Assembly (NCBI GenBank): GCA_016928295.1
Contig: JAFGLA010000075.1
Span: 1 to 33,813 of the forward strand
Direction: 5' to 3'
DNA length: 33,813 nucleotides
DNA from: Opitutales bacterium
GTDB lineage: Bacteria; Verrucomicrobiota; Verrucomicrobiia; Opitutales; Oceanipulchritudinaceae
A model generated the notes under the pieces. The model was not told the DNA's origin and searched no databases. It worked only from the letters and a program-made list of their open reading frames with translations. Below are positions 18,330-25,913 of this stretch, in pieces. The translations under genes and the position numbers were made by a program. How positions within the stretch are numbered: the first letter of the stretch is position 1; every line of letters begins with the position of its first letter.

Positions 18330-18351
18330 AACATGCGTTTAGCATGTTTTT
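18330..18351 (+). terminator. Rho-independent terminator after the integrase
   Basis: Stem AACATGC/GCATGTT (7 bp) with loop GTTTA is followed by a T run (to 18351). It lies 21 bases after the integrase stop. The stem is AT-rich, so strength is uncertain. Confidence 0.6.
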
Positions 18352-18507
18352 GCAATCGGCTCGAAATAGCCGGGAGGAAGTGCCAGCCTTTCCCAAGGCG
18401 AGCAGCCCCGACCCGGCTCGGGGTAACGCGGGGAGCCGGACGCGCCCCGGGGGGCGGCTGCCTGCGTGCCGTTAATTTACGCGGATGGGATCTGGTGTCT
18501 ATCTGCA

Positions 18508-18654
18508 ATGTCCGATCCGATTTTGTTTTTCGCGCGTGATCTTGACTCTTACCGCCACTGGCTGCGGTGCTCCGATGATCCGGAGGTGCTGCGAGAGCTT
18601 GGGCTAATGCTCTGCGATGAGGTGGAAGAGGTGCTTGAGCAGACCTTCTCGTAG
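18508..18654 (+). CDS. Small hypothetical protein (48 aa)
   Basis: An ATG at 18508 opens 48 codons (starting MSDPILFFARDLDSYRH). The product is acidic, with a predicted amphipathic C-terminal helix (DEVEEVLEQTF). I do not recognise it. It lies between the integrase terminator and the defence module, after a GC-rich stretch. Codon use looks plausible, but no good Shine-Dalgarno site is seen and the length is too short to be certain. Confidence 0.35.
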   Translation: MSDPILFFARDLDSYRHWLRCSDDPEVLRELGLMLCDEVEEVLEQTFS

Positions 18655-18977
18655 GGCGCATGTGCAGCACACCTGTAACTCTCATCGTCAGCGTCGGACT
18701 CAACCGACAATTCAATCTGTGAAAAGAGAAAAAGCAAATTCCAATAGTCGGGCGCACAGTACGTAATTACGATAATACAACGTTGTCAACCTTGAAAACA
18801 CAGTGCGAATCCATTCAAATCACATGAATTGAATAAGTGTAATAAAAAACACATGAAAACCCTTACGCCAGTATTCACTATCGACAACCATCCATAATGA
18901 TGGCTTTTTGATAGCTTATCATCCGTCATATCCTTGGGGATCGCGTTGGTGAACATGTAGCCCTTTCTTTACTTTAA
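18655..18977. other. AT-rich leader region upstream of the HamA-like gene
   Basis: 323 bases with no supported gene and markedly lower GC than its surroundings. Two 10-bp perfect palindromes, CGTAATTACG (18762-18771) and ACAACGTTGT (18777-18786), stand six bases apart and could be operator sites. CACATGAA occurs twice around 18,820-18,860. This is the most likely promoter region of the two-gene defence module. Just before this region, a GC-rich near-palindrome lies at 18406-18423. Confidence 0.4.
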
Positions 18978-19772
18978 ATGTGCATTACCAGCCCCTTCTA
19001 TACCCTTGGTGCCTATCCTGTTACAGGAAAAGGGTTAAGCGTATCAGCATCCGAGATCGACGCTCTGTTGACTGGGCCGGTAGCGGCAGTGGTTTTTGAT
19101 AATGATGGACGTGATGAAGTCGCTGCACTCTTAGAGGGGCTGGCCGACACTGATTTTGCCAAAGAAAATCTCGAAACACTGCTGAACGGGGCACGACAAC
19201 CGGAAGATTGGCGCGTGGGAGAGGCATTGGCAGAGACTTTCCTGACTCAAAACAAAGCCTGCTACTTTCCTTGGCCAGATGGGCGCGATGAGCGCAAGCG
19301 TGGTTCAAGCCTGCCGGGCGCGGATTTAGTCGGATTTCACCACGATGGCCAGACCGAGCGGTTTGCTTTTGGGGAAGTTAAGACGTCGGCAGAGAATGCC
19401 TACCCACCTAGTGCCGCCTATGGACGTCACGGTTTGAAACAGCAATTGGAGGATTTACGCAACTGCCGGACCATTAGGAATGATCTTGTCATGTATCTAG
19501 CTCACCGAGCTGTTCGCGCTTCTTGGGCAACACGTTTCCAAGCCGCTGCCGCCGTGTATCTGCGGGATACTCACGAGGTGCGGATCTTCGGCCTCTTGGT
19601 TCGTGATGTGACACCAAACCATGACGATCTCAGGGCACGTGTCTCTACTCTTGGGCTGAATTGTCCCGCTAACACAGTGATTGAGCTGCTGGCCATTTAT
19701 CTTCCGCAAGGTCGAATCGCTACCTTGGGATCTCAAGTCATGGCTGCCCATCAGCGAGGAGGTGCCCAATGA
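18978..19772 (+). CDS. HamA/AbpA-like PD-(D/E)xK nuclease-fold defence protein
   Basis: 264 residues from an ATG. The C-terminal half (about 78-250) fits the AbpA/HamA C-terminal (DUF1837) pattern: a helix with acidic residues (GEALAETFL, E82/E86), GADLVGF with D116, and GEVKTS with E133 and K135, which is the D...ExK core of PD-(D/E)xK nucleases. The N-terminal 75 residues have no recognised domain. The stop overlaps the start of the large helicase gene (ATGA, 19769-19772), the order known for Hachiman (hamA-hamB) and abpA-abpB antiphage systems. In Hachiman the HamA nuclease is held by the helicase HamB and released on DNA damage. That this protein cuts DNA is inferred from family and context. 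Assignment to Hachiman rather than a relative is not certain. Confidence 0.75.
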   Translation: MCITSPFYTLGAYPVTGKGLSVSASEIDALLTGPVAAVVFDNDGRDEVAALLEGLADTDFAKENLETLLNGARQPEDWRVGEALAETFLTQNKACYFPWPDGRDERKRGSSLPGADLVGFHHDGQTERFAFGEVKTSAENAYPPSAAYGRHGLKQQLEDLRNCRTIRNDLVMYLAHRAVRASWATRFQAAAAVYLRDTHEVRIFGLLVRDVTPNHDDLRARVSTLGLNCPANTVIELLAIYLPQGRIATLGSQVMAAHQRGGAQ

Positions 19773-22700
19773 GCCTGAACACGGAGTCCGTTGCCCGGGT
19801 AGATAATCACTGGGCCGTGCTTGCCATAGGCACCGCCGAGCGGGACCGCGGCTTTGATGTTGCCAACGCTCTCTTGGTCGAAAAGGCTGTCGGTCGACAG
19901 ATGTGCCTGTCCTATGAAATGCGCCCAAGTGATGACGATTTGCTCCATCGTCTCGCTCTCGCCTATGAGATGGCGGCTATCGAAGGATTGCCAGCCTTTC
20001 TGAACTTTTCGACGAACGAAGACGAACTGCGCAACCAGTGCGTCGCCGGAGCTTGGCGAACCTTTGAGTTCCAGCGATTATTTTCCGTCCCCGAACGCGT
20101 CGAAGAACGCATCTTCCACGTGCTCCATCTAGCTACACTGGCGTATTGCGGAGATCGTTGGTCGGACATTAGGCGCTGGTTCGTCGAGAACCCAGAGTCA
20201 ATCGCGGTACCCTCTGTGGCAGATCAGCCTTGGCATTATCGTCTCTTGTATCGCCTCTTCGATTGTTGGGTGAGTCTCTTCCGAAAAAAAGGATGGGACG
20301 ATCTTGATCGCATCAGTGAGACGATCGCTGGACTGCGTGAGGATCAGCGTCGATTCGAGGGAACTTCGTTCGATAGTGGTTCGAATGCGCAGGACCGAGC
20401 GATGGCTCTACGGCTTATCGCGTTCTACAACTGGGCGAAAGCGACTGAACAGCTTGCCCAATACATGCTACAAGGCGAGCCGAGGGGCATCAACGCTCTC
20501 CTTGACAAACACTTTGAAGCGGCGACGGATGCTGCATCCGTCGCAGGTGATGCCCAACTCGAGGTGCTTATGCGCTGGCTTCATGCCACTTCCCGGCAAA
20601 TGGTCGCCGGTTCTCTCTGGTGGGTAGCCCACGCGATTAATTCTCGGGTCACGCGTTTCGTCGGGTCCACGACGAGGAAGCAAGCAATGTTTGAACTGCT
20701 TCCGCCACAGCGAGCGGCGTTGCAGGAACAGGGGTTGCTTGATCAAGCAGCGACGGCTGTGGTGATCGACCTGCCAACATCGGGCGGGAAAACCCTGCTG
20801 GCCCAATTCCGAATCCTTCAGGCGTTGAATCAATTCGCCGATGACGGTGGATGGATCGCTTATGTAGTGCCGACACGCGCCCTCAGCGCACAGATCACCC
20901 GCCGCCTCCGCCGCGATTTTACACCCATTGGCATTCGCGTGGAACAGTTGACTGGCGCGGTGGAAGTCGACGCCATTGAAGATGAGATGCTCTCCGCAAC
21001 AGGCCAAGGTGAAGCCCGCAGTTTTGATGTGCTAGTGGCTACTCCAGAGAAGCTTCAGTTGGTAATTCGTAACAAGAAGGTACCACGCCCGCTTGCCCTG
21101 CTCGTATTAGATGAAGCGCACAATATGGAAAGCGAACAGCGTGGCATGCGTATTGAGCTATTGCTGGCCACTATCAAGCAGGAGAGCACGCGTGCTAATT
21201 TCCTCCTACTGATGCCGTTCGTCGAACGGGCGGACGCGTTGGCGCGCTGGCTAGCAAACGGCGCAACGGGAGGACGTTCGATAAGCATGGGTACCAGCGT
21301 CTGGAAGCCTAACGAACGCATCGTCGGAATGTTCCGTGCAGAAGCCGATTCTACTCAGAGTGCGGGGTGGCGACTTCAGTATCAAACGTTGGTCACAACA
21401 CCGGGAACAATCCACTTGGCTGGTGAGCATTCGGTGGGCGGCGTCAAACCGCTGGATGTGGCGAAATCCAAACTGATCAAAGCTAATGGAGAGCAAAAGG
21501 GATTCGCACTCCAGACCGCCGCAATGGCGACCGTTTTCTCGACACGCGGCACTAGTATCGCCGTGGGTGGGACGATCTCAAGTGCATGGACAATGGCACG
21601 GGAAGCGACAAACAAGCTACCAGAGATCACTGAGCTATCCGAGCGGGTTAAGCTGGTGCAGAAGTTTATGGCGTGTGAAATCAGTCCTGATTTCGAATTG
21701 ATCCGCATGTTGTCACACGGCGTAGCGGTGCATCACGCAGGCCTTTCTGACGAATTGAGAACACTCATAGAGTGGCTTGCGGAAGAAGGAGATCTTCGCG
21801 TGCTATGCGCTACTACGACCATTGCGCAGGGGATTAATTTCCCGGTCTCTTCAGTTTTCTTGGCCACCAATCTATATCCCTACGGTGTCAAGATGCACCC
21901 AAGGGAGTTTTGGAACCTCGCTGGACGTGCTGGACGAATGAATCAAGACAGCGTCGGCGTTGTCGGCATTGCTGAAGCAAACCGCCCGGCTGACATTGTT
22001 GACTATGTGAAGATGGCTACCGGCGAGCTAGTCTCACGCTTGGTCACTGTCGTGGCTGAGTTGGATGCCGCGCAATCTCCCGAGGCACTCGTAGCCGTCA
22101 TTCAAACCGAGCAGTGGGAGGATTTTCGCTGTTACGTGAATCATCTGGTTCATGAGATCGGCAACCTTGAGCAAGTACTGTCGAGTGCGGAGCTGTCGTT
22201 GCGCAACACCTACGGTTATCGGACCTTGCAGGAAGACCCGGTAGGTCGGGCACGGGCGCAGAAGCTGCTCGAAGCAACTAAGCAGTATGCCCGAAAGATA
22301 TCGACGAATCCGGGCCAAGTGGCAATGGCTGACATGACGGGCTTCTCGTTCGAGGGTGTCGGCAGCGCCCTTCATTGCATCGGAAGTCTTGAGCGTGACC
22401 TCGCGGTCGATGAATTTTCCTCTGATCGACTCTTCGGTGATACTGGCGGCATGGCCGATTTCTATGGCATCATGCTTCGTATTCCCCAACTTGCGCGAAA
22501 CCTTAATGAGCTGACCTCCTCCGGCACAGATAACCGTCAGCTCGCGCAGATAACTAAATCATGGGTGGAGGGACGTAGCATCCAAGAAATCGCCACGACC
22601 TACTTTCAGGCCGAAGGCGGTGACGTCACCAAGGCGATCACGGATGCATGCCGCGCAATCTATCGGAACCTCATCAACAACGGTACATGGGGCTTGTCTG

Positions 22701-23038
22701 CACTCAGTCGACTCTCTGGCATTGATTTCGAAACGCTTTCTCCAGAACAGAAGCGACAGATCGACTTGTTGCCCGCCATGATCTACCACGGAGTGAAGAC
22801 AGAGGAAGGCGTACTAATGCGTATGAACGGAGTTCCGCGCTCCATAGCCGAAAGCATGGGCGAGAGTTTTCAGAGACGCACACACTCAGACGGCGCCGGT
22901 GGGGGAATTCAGAAGGTACGGCAATTTCTTGCAGAAGCAGATATCGAAACGTGGACGAGTGCCCGCCCTGCGAACTCCCCGTTGTCTGGACAGGAATACA
23001 AGAATGTATGGAAGGTCATCTCAGGAGACGAAAGATAA
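19769..23038 (+). CDS. HamB/AbpB-like Ski2-type DEAD/DEAH helicase, 1089 aa
   Basis: 1089 residues. Superfamily 2 helicase motifs are complete: PTSGGKT (336-342, Walker A), VVPTRALSAQ (Ia), ATPEKLQ, DEAH (448-451), HHAGL (655-659, a Ski2 hallmark), QGINFP (687-692) and LAGRAGRM (717-724). The first 330 residues form a long N-terminal region rich in Trp and Arg with no domain I can name. Some 360 residues follow motif VI and are probably the ratchet-type helical part of Ski2 enzymes plus an extra tail. The gene is translationally coupled to the HamA-like gene by a 4-base overlap. The pair most likely senses abnormal DNA and triggers nuclease action during phage attack. The protein seems longer than typical HamB. 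Confidence 0.85.
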   Translation: MSLNTESVARVDNHWAVLAIGTAERDRGFDVANALLVEKAVGRQMCLSYEMRPSDDDLLHRLALAYEMAAIEGLPAFLNFSTNEDELRNQCVAGAWRTFEFQRLFSVPERVEERIFHVLHLATLAYCGDRWSDIRRWFVENPESIAVPSVADQPWHYRLLYRLFDCWVSLFRKKGWDDLDRISETIAGLREDQRRFEGTSFDSGSNAQDRAMALRLIAFYNWAKATEQLAQYMLQGEPRGINALLDKHFEAATDAASVAGDAQLEVLMRWLHATSRQMVAGSLWWVAHAINSRVTRFVGSTTRKQAMFELLPPQRAALQEQGLLDQAATAVVIDLPTSGGKTLLAQFRILQALNQFADDGGWIAYVVPTRALSAQITRRLRRDFTPIGIRVEQLTGAVEVDAIEDEMLSATGQGEARSFDVLVATPEKLQLVIRNKKVPRPLALLVLDEAHNMESEQRGMRIELLLATIKQESTRANFLLLMPFVERADALARWLANGATGGRSISMGTSVWKPNERIVGMFRAEADSTQSAGWRLQYQTLVTTPGTIHLAGEHSVGGVKPLDVAKSKLIKANGEQKGFALQTAAMATVFSTRGTSIAVGGTISSAWTMAREATNKLPEITELSERVKLVQKFMACEISPDFELIRMLSHGVAVHHAGLSDELRTLIEWLAEEGDLRVLCATTTIAQGINFPVSSVFLATNLYPYGVKMHPREFWNLAGRAGRMNQDSVGVVGIAEANRPADIVDYVKMATGELVSRLVTVVAELDAAQSPEALVAVIQTEQWEDFRCYVNHLVHEIGNLEQVLSSAELSLRNTYGYRTLQEDPVGRARAQKLLEATKQYARKISTNPGQVAMADMTGFSFEGVGSALHCIGSLERDLAVDEFSSDRLFGDTGGMADFYGIMLRIPQLARNLNELTSSGTDNRQLAQITKSWVEGRSIQEIATTYFQAEGGDVTKAITDACRAIYRNLINNGTWGLSALSRLSGIDFETLSPEQKRQIDLLPAMIYHGVKTEEGVLMRMNGVPRSIAESMGESFQRRTHSDGAGGGIQKVRQFLAEADIETWTSARPANSPLSGQEYKNVWKVISGDER

Positions 23039-23040
23039 CC

Positions 23041-23163
23041 TTAAACATCAAGATATCTACTAGGATACGAAGACGCTATATCTCGATTCTTGGCTTTTGC
23101 TCGCATCTGCTCGGCAATGCTGGGCTGATGGTTGAATTGTTCTCGCATGACGGGACGATCCAT
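23041..23163 (-). pseudogene. C-terminal remnant of an RHH-type gene related to the gene at 24387-24818
   Basis: A 40-codon minus-strand frame includes MREQFNHQPSIAEQMRAKAK, which matches LRDQFNAQPSIAEQMQAKNK, the extreme C-terminus of the ribbon-helix-helix gene 1.2 kb to the right. After this match the two frames diverge and stop. The N-terminal DNA-binding part is absent. It sits directly after the solitary nuclease gene, so the nuclease is bracketed by two copies of this C-terminus in the same orientation. It could be a decayed copy or a recombination scar; a functional 40-residue peptide is less likely. Confidence 0.6.
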
Positions 23164-23215
23164 TCTGACGTGGACTTGAACGTGGCACCCTACCCTTCTT
23201 CCACCCCCAAAGCCA

Positions 23216-24313
23216 CTACTGCTCGTAACGAGTGATCGCCTCTACCAAGCGCGATTCCAAGCCGTAAAGATCAAACAAGCTCTCGATGGGGACACGATCC
23301 TCCTTCTTATCGTCCTTGTCGAAAAGACTGACGTATTTCTGCGACCTGTCCAACCAAAGCCTGCATACAGGCTTTCGGTTGTTGTCATCAAGCAAAATGG
23401 CGCAATACGACTTCGCATCCCTCATGACGATACGATCAGGGCGAACCGTCTTGCCGAGCAAAGCCCGAACAATCATCAACCCCTCCCGCTCCTCATCGGT
23501 GGTAACAACGTCGCGCTTGTCCAGCTTCTCAACACCTTCCGAATCACCGTTAACAGGCGCCGCCTCCACGCCGCCCTTTAACGCCTTCTCATCATGCCCG
23601 CTGCATTCCAGTGCCGACTTGATACGCTCGTTCACACGATCCTTCACGGCCTGCCTAAACGCGTTGGCAACCAAAGGCTTGAACTGCTCACGCACCTGGG
23701 CCGTTATCTTTCCCTCGTAAACCCTCGGGATAAATATACGAACAAGCTCCTCTGAAGGACTGTCGATCTCCGCCTCCACCAGCTTCTGAATCTGCTTGGT
23801 GTATTTAAGCTCGCTGGCATTGTTAAGAATGGCGTCAAGATCGAACGTGGCCTTCGAGAACTTCTTGAACTCATTAACAACAGAATCCTCAAGTTGCAGC
23901 ATGTTCATCTCGAAGAACGGCTTTTCGTCCATCTTGTTTGCAGCTTCAATATCCGTGTAGAATAGATAATCCACACCATTGGTCAGCACGCCAAACTTCG
24001 CCGCCGAGGCAGCAAAATAGCGAAAGAGTTGAGACGCCTGATTGATAGACAACTTTGTTCCAAGCTGCTTGCACTCGATTAAAATCAAAGGCTGGCCATT
24101 GATGATAAGCGCGTAATCGACCTTCTCGCCCTTCTTCGTTCCGACGTCGCAAGTGAACTCGGGCACGACCTCTGTGGGATCGAACACATTGTATCCTAAA
24201 GCGGCAAGAACCGGCAAAATCAGGGCGTTTTTGGTAGCCTCTTCAGTCGTAAGAAATGCCTTCTGGCTTTCTATTTTGGACGATATGCCCTTCAGAACGT
24301 CGATCAAATCCAT
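23216..24313 (-). CDS. Solitary type I restriction HsdR N-terminal-like nuclease
   Basis: 365 residues from the ATG at 24313 (a longer frame to 24352 adds 13 residues). The N-terminal domain is an HsdR-N PD-(D/E)xK nuclease: E25 (TEEATKNALILPVLAALGY), D66 (KVDYAL), E80-C-K82 (LILIECKQL) and a following QASQLFRYF. A charged middle part leads to a C-terminal domain (about 275-365: YCAILLDDNNRKPVCRLW, KYVSLFD) that recurs in stand-alone proteins of this kind in phages and islands. No helicase domain and no HsdM or HsdS gene is present, so it is not a classic type I restriction enzyme. It lies 73 bases after an RHH gene on the same strand, suggesting a regulated two-gene unit. It may act in defence, but this is inferred. 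Confidence 0.85.
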   Translation of the reverse strand: MDLIDVLKGISSKIESQKAFLTTEEATKNALILPVLAALGYNVFDPTEVVPEFTCDVGTKKGEKVDYALIINGQPLILIECKQLGTKLSINQASQLFRYFAASAAKFGVLTNGVDYLFYTDIEAANKMDEKPFFEMNMLQLEDSVVNEFKKFSKATFDLDAILNNASELKYTKQIQKLVEAEIDSPSEELVRIFIPRVYEGKITAQVREQFKPLVANAFRQAVKDRVNERIKSALECSGHDEKALKGGVEAAPVNGDSEGVEKLDKRDVVTTDEEREGLMIVRALLGKTVRPDRIVMRDAKSYCAILLDDNNRKPVCRLWLDRSQKYVSLFDKDDKKEDRVPIESLFDLYGLESRLVEAITRYEQ

Positions 24314-24386
24314 AGTGAGTTGGGGTTGAAAATGCCATATCCCATAACGCACCCCGCGTCAATAATGCAAATCGAGTTCGCCAGCA

Positions 24387-24818
24387 CTACGCCGATTCCG
24401 TGCTACGGCGTTTGTTCTTGGCTTGCATCTGTTCGGCGATGCTGGGCTGGGCGTTGAATTGGTCGCGTAGCGCACGGGCTATGTCTTTGCCGCTGGGTTT
24501 GCTCTCGGCGATCCCCTGCCCTTCTTCGGCTAATTGCCTGAGCCATGCTTGGAGGATTCTCGGCTGATTCTGGCCCTTGAGCTTATCTGCCAGTGCCCTC
24601 GCGTCTAATTCGCCAATGAGCTTACGCGCAAGGTCGACGATTGCATCTCTATCCGTCGGGTCAGGCAAAGACACACCATCAGAAATATCGGCGACGATCA
24701 GTCCGGCAACATAAGTGCTGAACTTCATCCCCTTGGATTCTGCCTTATCTTTCGCACGGCGGAAAATATCAGAATCAAGCGAAATCGTTGTCCTGTCGAC
24801 AGATGGGGATTTTTCCAT
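24387..24818 (-). CDS. Ribbon-helix-helix-like regulatory protein
   Basis: 143 residues from the ATG at 24818; an upstream in-frame start at 24863 would place the start inside the candidate operator and is less likely. The N-terminal part SVDRTTISLDSDIFRRAKDK followed by a MKFSTYVAGLIVADI helix fits the ribbon-helix-helix (CopG/MetJ) pattern, which binds DNA as a dimer. The C-terminal 90 residues form a helical, charged tail ending QPSIAEQMQAKNKRRSTES. It lies immediately upstream of the solitary nuclease gene and divergent from a second RHH gene, with a 12-bp palindrome between. It is likely an autorepressor of this unit. Its C-terminus is duplicated on the far side of the nuclease gene. Confidence 0.7.
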   Translation of the reverse strand: MEKSPSVDRTTISLDSDIFRRAKDKAESKGMKFSTYVAGLIVADISDGVSLPDPTDRDAIVDLARKLIGELDARALADKLKGQNQPRILQAWLRQLAEEGQGIAESKPSGKDIARALRDQFNAQPSIAEQMQAKNKRRSTESA

Positions 24819-24828
24819 GGAAGCCACG

Positions 24829-24840
24829 CATACTAGTATG
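24829..24840. promoter_or_regulatory. Candidate RHH operator: 12-bp perfect palindrome
   Basis: CATACTAGTATG is a perfect palindrome 10 bases upstream of the minus-strand RHH start, in the 81-base gap between two divergent RHH genes. A related half-site lies at 24884-24898. Confidence 0.55.
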
Positions 24841-24883
24841 AAAATACTTCTTGATTTCTCCACATCTTCGACGATTATTCAAT

Positions 24884-24898
24884 CATACTCGTAATACT
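24884..24898. promoter_or_regulatory. Second candidate operator, imperfect copy
   Basis: CATACTCGTAATACT shares the CATACT half and an ATACT direct repeat with the perfect palindrome 44 bases away. It abuts the ATG at 24900, where bound repressor would block initiation of the plus-strand RHH gene. Confidence 0.45.
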
Positions 24899-24899
24899 A

Positions 24900-25184
24900 A
24901 TGTGCTGCGAAACAATTGAACGAACCACGGTGAGCCTGTCAGGCAGGATAATGCAGGCTTCAAAGGCGTATGCCACAGAACACGGAAGAAAGTTTTCGAC
25001 CGTCGTAGAGGATGCCCTGCGCGAACATCTGGAAGCCCACGACGCACTACCAAACAGCGACGATGCCGAACTGCAAGCCACCCTGTCCGGGCTGGCCGAA
25101 GCCTACACGACGGACGAGCTCCGCTCCATCCTCAACCAGCGCACGGCCATCGAGGCCTGCGTGAACTCAGAAAGGAATACGTAA
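24900..25184 (+). CDS. Ribbon-helix-helix-like small protein (94 aa)
   Basis: 94 residues from an ATG. The strand RTTVSLSGRIMQASKAYA and the helix KFSTVVEDALREHLEAH follow the ribbon-helix-helix plan (strand, helix, turn, helix), as in CopG-type repressors. The acidic C-terminal half (SDDAELQATLSGLAEAY) has no recognised domain. It is divergent from the other RHH gene across a palindromic operator and its stop overlaps the next start by one base (TAATG). It probably regulates its own operon and perhaps the divergent nuclease unit. The two RHH proteins are not obvious copies of each other. Confidence 0.7.
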   Translation: MCCETIERTTVSLSGRIMQASKAYATEHGRKFSTVVEDALREHLEAHDALPNSDDAELQATLSGLAEAYTTDELRSILNQRTAIEACVNSERNT

Positions 25185-25390
25185 TGAACCCTGAAATCCC
25201 CAACAACATCAGCCTCAGAGAATGGTACGCAGGCATGGCAATGCACGCGATGCTCAACAACCCCAATACGGTTGGCCAAGTTGCCGCCCCTGAGGTCGCT
25301 CAGGGGTCGGTAATCATCGCAGATGCTTTGGTTTCGGCGATTCGTCCTCAGGCAAAATCTCAATCGGAACCGCAAAGCGAAGACGAGTAA
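25184..25390 (+). CDS. Small phage-type hypothetical protein (68 aa)
   Basis: 68 residues. The motif ISLREWYAGMAMHAML resembles a family of small phage proteins that begin with (L/I)RDYFAAxAMQ and are of unknown role. The centre ends with SVIIADALVSAI, also seen in that group. The tail is Ser/Gln/Glu-rich. It is translationally coupled to the RHH gene upstream. Its last 77 bases overlap the end of the minus-strand trypco2 gene. Confidence 0.65.
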   Translation: MNPEIPNNISLREWYAGMAMHAMLNNPNTVGQVAAPEVAQGSVIIADALVSAIRPQAKSQSEPQSEDE

Positions 25391-25664
25391 CCCTCTGGTC
25401 ACCTTTGAGCGTATCGGAACTGAGCTCTCCGCCAAGAAAGGCAGACAAAACCTGAATTCCTATTCCTGCTTTTTCTCCCTTCTTGTTCTCACTCGTCACG
25501 GTTACCGCCATATCAAATTCCACCTTCTGGTGCCTAGTGTAACCGCTCGTAATGGATTCTGCGCTCCCCCTTTTTTTCCCTAAACACACGCCTCTCTCAA
25601 CAGCCTTTTCTACGCCTTCAACAATCCCGACCAGCGTCTCTTCAACGAACGAGGATAACGACAT
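25314..25664 (-). CDS. Trypco2 (trypsin-co-occurring domain 2) protein
   Basis: 116 residues from the ATG at 25664 (MSLSSFVEETLVGI); a second ATG two codons upstream (25670) and a longer frame to 25784 are open. The sequence follows the trypco2 plan: an N-terminal helix SFVEETLVGIVEGVEKA, a strand KVEFDMAVTVTSEN, a glycine-rich GEKAGIGIQVLSAF and a closing strand RLRFAVPIEIL. The family is named for its occurrence next to trypsin-like proteases and NTPases in conflict systems; its activity is unknown. Here no protease gene is adjacent in the window. The start abuts the start of a divergent small gene, and its end overlaps the preceding plus-strand gene by 77 bases, so its promoter must lie inside another gene. 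Confidence 0.7.
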   Translation of the reverse strand: MSLSSFVEETLVGIVEGVEKAVERGVCLGKKRGSAESITSGYTRHQKVEFDMAVTVTSENKKGEKAGIGIQVLSAFLGGELSSDTLKGDQRVTRLRFAVPIEILPEDESPKPKHLR

Positions 25665-25668
25665 TTCC

Positions 25669-25884
25669 ATGAGCACAAATGCTAACGCACAATCTATTAA
25701 AAAGGCAATCGAGGAAATCACCAAAGAGATTGCTGAAGGCATACGCGCAGCCCGCAAGCGAGGCGTCATCTGCGGCCCGGCCATGAACGTGACACTCGTT
25801 TACGGAGATTACGAGGACAGCACAGGTGAGCTGATCGTGACGCTGAAGAGCCTTACAATTAGCAGCATAGACGCGACCGAGTAA
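25669..25884 (+). CDS. Small hypothetical protein (71 aa)
   Basis: 71 residues from an ATG with a GAGGA stretch 13 bases upstream. The first half is an amphipathic helix (SIKKAIEEITKEIAEGIRAA), followed by a probable beta part (MNVTLVYGDYE, ELIVTLKSLTIS). The layout of helix then strands is loosely like the trypco2 protein encoded head to head with it, but there is no clear sequence match. I do not recognise the family. The start lies within five bases of the start of that divergent gene. Confidence 0.55.
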   Translation: MSTNANAQSIKKAIEEITKEIAEGIRAARKRGVICGPAMNVTLVYGDYEDSTGELIVTLKSLTISSIDATE

Positions 25885-25913
25885 CACTTTCACAACCTTC
25901 AACACCTATCCCA

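Noticed and set aside
22951-23235. Plus-strand open frame of 94 codons after the helicase
   Set aside because: It runs over the helicase end and over the RHH remnant on the other strand; no start signal or family match supports it.
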